Source: an uncultured Phenylobacterium sp.
GTDB taxonomy: Bacteria; Pseudomonadota; Alphaproteobacteria; Caulobacterales; Caulobacteraceae
NCBI GenBank assembly: GCA_945952355.1
Contig: CAMFIW010000009.1
Span: forward strand, 1-18,120
DNA: 18,120 bases
Reading direction: 5' to 3'
Of the stretch, positions 16,120 through 18,120 are shown one piece after another (position 1 is the stretch's first letter; the number at the start of each line of letters is the position of its first letter). The notes under the pieces are model-generated. The model did no database searches and was not told the origin of the DNA. It saw nothing but the letters and a program-made list of their open reading frames with translations. The position numbers and the translations under genes are program-made.

Positions 16120-16692
16120 ACGCGGCGGCTCGCTCGCCGCGCGTTCCGGCGCGATCATCGTCGGGTGCGGATGGGCGTCGACGATCGATACCGCCGAGCC
16201 CGGCTCCAGCTTTCCGAGCAGATCGAGCATGTCCCAGCGCGCGAGCGCGATACAGCCCTCGGTGCCGGAATAGTCCGGCTTGGCCAGGTGGAGGAAGATC
16301 GCCGACCCCATCAGCGGGACGACCGGATCGTCATTGTGTCCCAGCACCACGACCACGTCGTACAGATGATCCTCCCGCCACATGTGCTCGGCGCTCGCCG
16401 GATAGGGCAGGGTGACCGGCCGGTTGTAATTGCGGTCGCCGGGCGCGTCGCACCAGCCGTCATTGTACGCGATGGGGGCGGTCGGCACGCGCAGGCCCGG
16501 CAGGTTCGGCACGCCGCCGAAGTTCCGATCCGGCCGGTAGAGCACGCGGCGCACCGGCCAGACGCCGAGCGGCGAGCAGCCGTCGCCCTCGCGCTTGTCC
16601 GCCGCCGAAATCACGCCCTCCTTGCCCAAGGCGCAGTCACACCATCGGCCCCCGAGGTCGAAACGGCCGTCTGACATCGCCGTGAAAAGCAT
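16087..16692 (-). CDS. L,D-transpeptidase (YkuD-type) family protein
   Basis: A 201-residue protein with the YkuD catalytic signature: His119 in VVVLGHNDD, and His135 followed by SGTEGCIAL with the candidate nucleophile Cys147. Such enzymes form or hydrolyse 3-3 peptidoglycan cross-links or attach proteins to peptidoglycan. Other segments include the Cys-rich N-terminus (RWCDCALGKEGV), SPLGVWPVRRVLYRPDR and YNDGWCDAPGDRNYNRPV. No signal peptide or membrane anchor is visible, which is odd for a wall enzyme. The start ATG 16692 has GGGAG only about 2 bp away, and ATG 16677 is an alternative. The gene diverges from cenR across about 45 bp and overlaps yggS by 33 bp at its end. CenR controls envelope genes in Caulobacter, so the pairing is suggestive, but coregulation is inference. 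Confidence 0.85.
   Translation of the reverse strand: MLFTAMSDGRFDLGGRWCDCALGKEGVISAADKREGDGCSPLGVWPVRRVLYRPDRNFGGVPNLPGLRVPTAPIAYNDGWCDAPGDRNYNRPVTLPYPASAEHMWREDHLYDVVVVLGHNDDPVVPLMGSAIFLHLAKPDYSGTEGCIALARWDMLDLLGKLEPGSAVSIVDAHPHPTMIAPERAASEPPRLRPGARAKKG
16121..16141 (+). terminator. Possible T-less hairpin after yggS
   Basis: A perfect 7-bp stem (CGCGGCG at 16121-16127 with CGCCGCG at 16135-16141) begins 1 bp after the yggS stop. It has no run of T after it and lies in the coding region of the L,D-transpeptidase gene on the other strand, so it may be chance in GC-rich sequence. Confidence 0.25.
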
Positions 16693-16737
16693 GGCTCCCT
16701 ATATCTCAGACAGTGGCGATCCCGCCCGACACGGTGC

Positions 16738-17436
16738 ATGTTCGGCCCCATGGCTCAACGCAAAACTCTGCTGATCGTCGACGACAACGACGACCTGCGC
16801 GGCGAACTCGCGGACCAGCTCGCCATGGGCGAGGAATTCCAGGTGGTCCAGGCGGCCACCGGGACCGAAGGCGTCCAGCGCGCGGTCGAGGTGCGGCCCG
16901 ACCTGGTGCTGCTCGATGTGGACCTGCCGGACATCAACGGCCGCGAGGCCTGCCGGCAGATGCGCGACCGCCAAGTCGCCGCCCCCATCATCATGCTGAC
17001 GGCGGCCGATACCGACGAGGACACCGTCAAGGGCCTCGACGCCGGCGCCAACGACTACGTCACCAAGCCCTTCAAGCTCGCCGTGCTGCTGGCCCGCATC
17101 CGCGCCCAGCTGCGCAGCCACGAGCAGTCGGAAGGCGCGGTCTTCCACCTCGGGGCCTACGAGTTCCGCCCCTCGGCCAAGATGCTGGTCGACGCCAGCC
17201 AGAAGAAGATCCGGCTGACCGAGAAGGAAACCAACATCCTGAAGTACCTCTACCGGGCTGGCGAAAAGCCGGTGAGCCGCGAGGAATTGCTGGCCGAGGT
17301 CTGGGGCTACAACGCCGGCGTCACCACCCACACGCTGGAAACCCACGTCTACCGCTTGCGCCAGAAGATCGAGCCCGATCCGTCCAACGCCAAGCTGCTG
17401 CTGACGGAAGCCGGCGGATATCGGCTGGCGCCCTAG
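16738..17436 (+). CDS. cenR: OmpR-family response regulator, CenR-like
   Basis: A 232-residue two-component regulator. The receiver domain (about residues 9-122) has the acidic pocket Asp15/Asp16 in LIVDDND, the phospho-acceptor Asp60 in LVLLDVDLPDINGRE, Thr88 in IIMLTAAD and Lys110 in YVTKPFK, so all switch residues are intact. A winged-helix domain follows, with IRLTEKETNILKYLYRAGEKPVSREELLAEVWGYNAGVTTHTLETHVYRLRQKI and a C-terminal GGYRLAP. The sequence and its place near leuS and parAB match CenR, the essential envelope regulator of Caulobacter (CenK-CenR); CenK is not nearby, which is also the case in Caulobacter. Starts at ATG 16738 and ATG 16750 are both possible; neither has a strong ribosome binding site. 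It is convergent with the cytochrome c gene, 3 bp away. Confidence 0.87.
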   Translation: MFGPMAQRKTLLIVDDNDDLRGELADQLAMGEEFQVVQAATGTEGVQRAVEVRPDLVLLDVDLPDINGREACRQMRDRQVAAPIIMLTAADTDEDTVKGLDAGANDYVTKPFKLAVLLARIRAQLRSHEQSEGAVFHLGAYEFRPSAKMLVDASQKKIRLTEKETNILKYLYRAGEKPVSREELLAEVWGYNAGVTTHTLETHVYRLRQKIEPDPSNAKLLLTEAGGYRLAP

Positions 17437-17439
17437 GCC

Positions 17440-17751
17440 CTAGTGATCGGCGATATAGGCCGCGATTTCGCTGATTTCGTCGGGAGTCAGGGTGAGCTGG
17501 CGCATATCGCCATGTGGCCGCCCTGCCATCTGACCGAGATGGTGCTCCAGGTTGAGCTCGTTGTAGCGAAGCGCCAGACGCCGAAAAGCCGGGGCGGCGC
17601 TGTTCGGGCTCTCTCCCGCCGGCCCTAGAGCATGGCAGACGGCGCACTTCTGCATCGCGATCGCCTCGCCGCGGCTGGTGACAGGCGCGACGTCGGGGCG
17701 CTGGGCGCCTGCGGTCAGCATCAGCAACAGGATCGGAGCGACACGAACCAT
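17440..17751 (-). CDS. Small periplasmic class I cytochrome c
   Basis: A 103-residue protein with a signal peptide (MVRVAPILLLMLTAGAQ) and one haem-binding motif, CAVCH (Cys36, Cys39, His40). The sixth ligand is probably Met75 in GQMAGRPHGDM or Met83. The C-terminal helix is LTPDEISEIAAYIADH, typical of cytochrome c class I. It would carry electrons in the periplasm. The mature protein is short, about 85 residues. GGAGG 7 bp upstream of ATG 17751 supports the start. It sits between xthA (same strand) and cenR (convergent), with no oxidase or dehydrogenase gene near to suggest a partner. Confidence 0.9.
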   Translation of the reverse strand: MVRVAPILLLMLTAGAQRPDVAPVTSRGEAIAMQKCAVCHALGPAGESPNSAAPAFRRLALRYNELNLEHHLGQMAGRPHGDMRQLTLTPDEISEIAAYIADH

Positions 17752-17773
17752 GGGAGAGCCTCCGCTTAGCCGC

Positions 17774-17795
17774 GGCCAGGAGGCCCCTCCTGGCC
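17774..17795 (-). terminator. Perfect hairpin between the exonuclease III and cytochrome c genes
   Basis: GGCCAGGAGG (17774-17783) and CCTCCTGGCC (17786-17795) are perfect reverse complements separated by 2 bp, giving about a 9-bp stem with a GCCC loop. It lies 29 bp after the exonuclease stop and 22 bp before the cytochrome c start on the same strand. There is no T run, so termination is only likely if Rho or attenuation is involved. Confidence 0.45.
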
Positions 17796-17824
17796 CGGCG
17801 CGGCCTTGATCCAGCGCAACGGCG

Positions 17825-18120
17825 CTAGACGGCGAAATCCGCGCTCACCGGCGCATGGTCGCTGGGACGTTCCCATTCGCGCACGTCGTCATGCACCCGA
17901 GCCGCCGCCGCGCCCGGGCGGAAGGCGGCGTCGCGCAGGCCGGGGCTGATCCAGATGTGGTCGAGCCGCAGGCCACGGTTCGAGGCGCGGAAGTCGGCGG
18001 CGCGATAGCTCCACCAGGAGAACAGCTTCTGCGGATCCGGCACGGCCTCGCGCACCAGGTCGATGAAACCGAGCGATTGCTTGAGTTTACCCATGGTCTC
18101 GATCTCGATCGGCGTGTGGC
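17825..18120 (-). CDS. xthA: Exodeoxyribonuclease III, C-terminal part (5' end outside window)
   Basis: The frame is open to the window edge; 98 residues are visible, ending at the stop codon at 17825-17827. The segment HTPIEIETMGKLKQSLGFIDLVREAVPD, then LFSWWSYRAADFRASNRGLRLDHIWISPGL and WERPSDHAPVSADFAV, is the C-terminal part of the Xth family of apurinic/apyrimidinic endonuclease/3'-5' exonucleases (base-excision repair, Mg-dependent, cytoplasmic). The LDHIW and SDHAP motifs carry catalytic Asp and His residues of the endonuclease/exonuclease/phosphatase fold. The N-terminal half lies beyond the window, so full length and start cannot be judged. Confidence 0.93.
   Translation of the reverse strand, partial: HTPIEIETMGKLKQSLGFIDLVREAVPDPQKLFSWWSYRAADFRASNRGLRLDHIWISPGLRDAAFRPGAAAARVHDDVREWERPSDHAPVSADFAV

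Noticed and set aside
1..18120. CRISPR array, transposase, phage or defence genes, tRNA or rRNA
   Set aside because: No spaced direct repeats, no recognisable protein of these types and no RNA-gene sequence was found on either strand by eye.

Overview
The window looks like a GC-rich (visibly well over 60% G+C) alphaproteobacterial chromosome next to the replication origin. It most resembles the Caulobacterales (Caulobacter/Phenylobacterium type). The reasons are a complete parABS segregation locus with four 14-bp-core parS palindromes, the order mnmE-mnmG-rsmG-parA-parB, a CenR-type OmpR regulator, an NtrZ-like periplasmic protein and a DUF3576 lipoprotein. The species assignment is inference; I ran no database search.

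Layout. Positions 1-432 hold the 3' end of rho, closed by a strong hairpin terminator beside a parS site. Positions 504-2178, on the minus strand, hold a two-gene operon of a dienelactone hydrolase and a zeta-crystallin-type quinone oxidoreductase. Positions 2273-8294, on the plus strand, run DUF6489 - mnmE - mnmG - rsmG - parA - parB. The last genes overlap or nearly touch, so tRNA wobble modification (MnmE/MnmG), 16S rRNA methylation (RsmG) and chromosome segregation (ParA/ParB) appear to share one transcript. Three of the four parS sites lie in this stretch: two between mnmE and mnmG, flanking an inverted pair of REP-like hairpins, and one inside the mnmG coding sequence. Positions 8389-13589, on the minus strand, hold the packed operon leuS - lptE - holA - alpha/beta hydrolase. 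Positions 13716-18120 hold short, alternating-strand genes: a DUF3576 lipoprotein, an NtrZ-like protein, a ThiE/TenI-like enzyme, the YggS PLP protein, an L,D-transpeptidase-like protein, CenR, a small cytochrome c and the C-terminal end of exodeoxyribonuclease III. Several of these genes overlap end to end or head to head.

The most unusual feature is an in-frame TAG at codon 408 of mnmG. Everything downstream to the normal C-terminus stays open and recognisable. It is either a sequencing or assembly error, a recent nonsense mutation, or a gene expressed in two pieces or by readthrough. The second point of interest is the arrangement of parS palindromes and repeat hairpins around mnmG. I see no defence island, prophage, transposase, CRISPR array, tRNA or rRNA. 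Apart from these points it is conserved housekeeping sequence.
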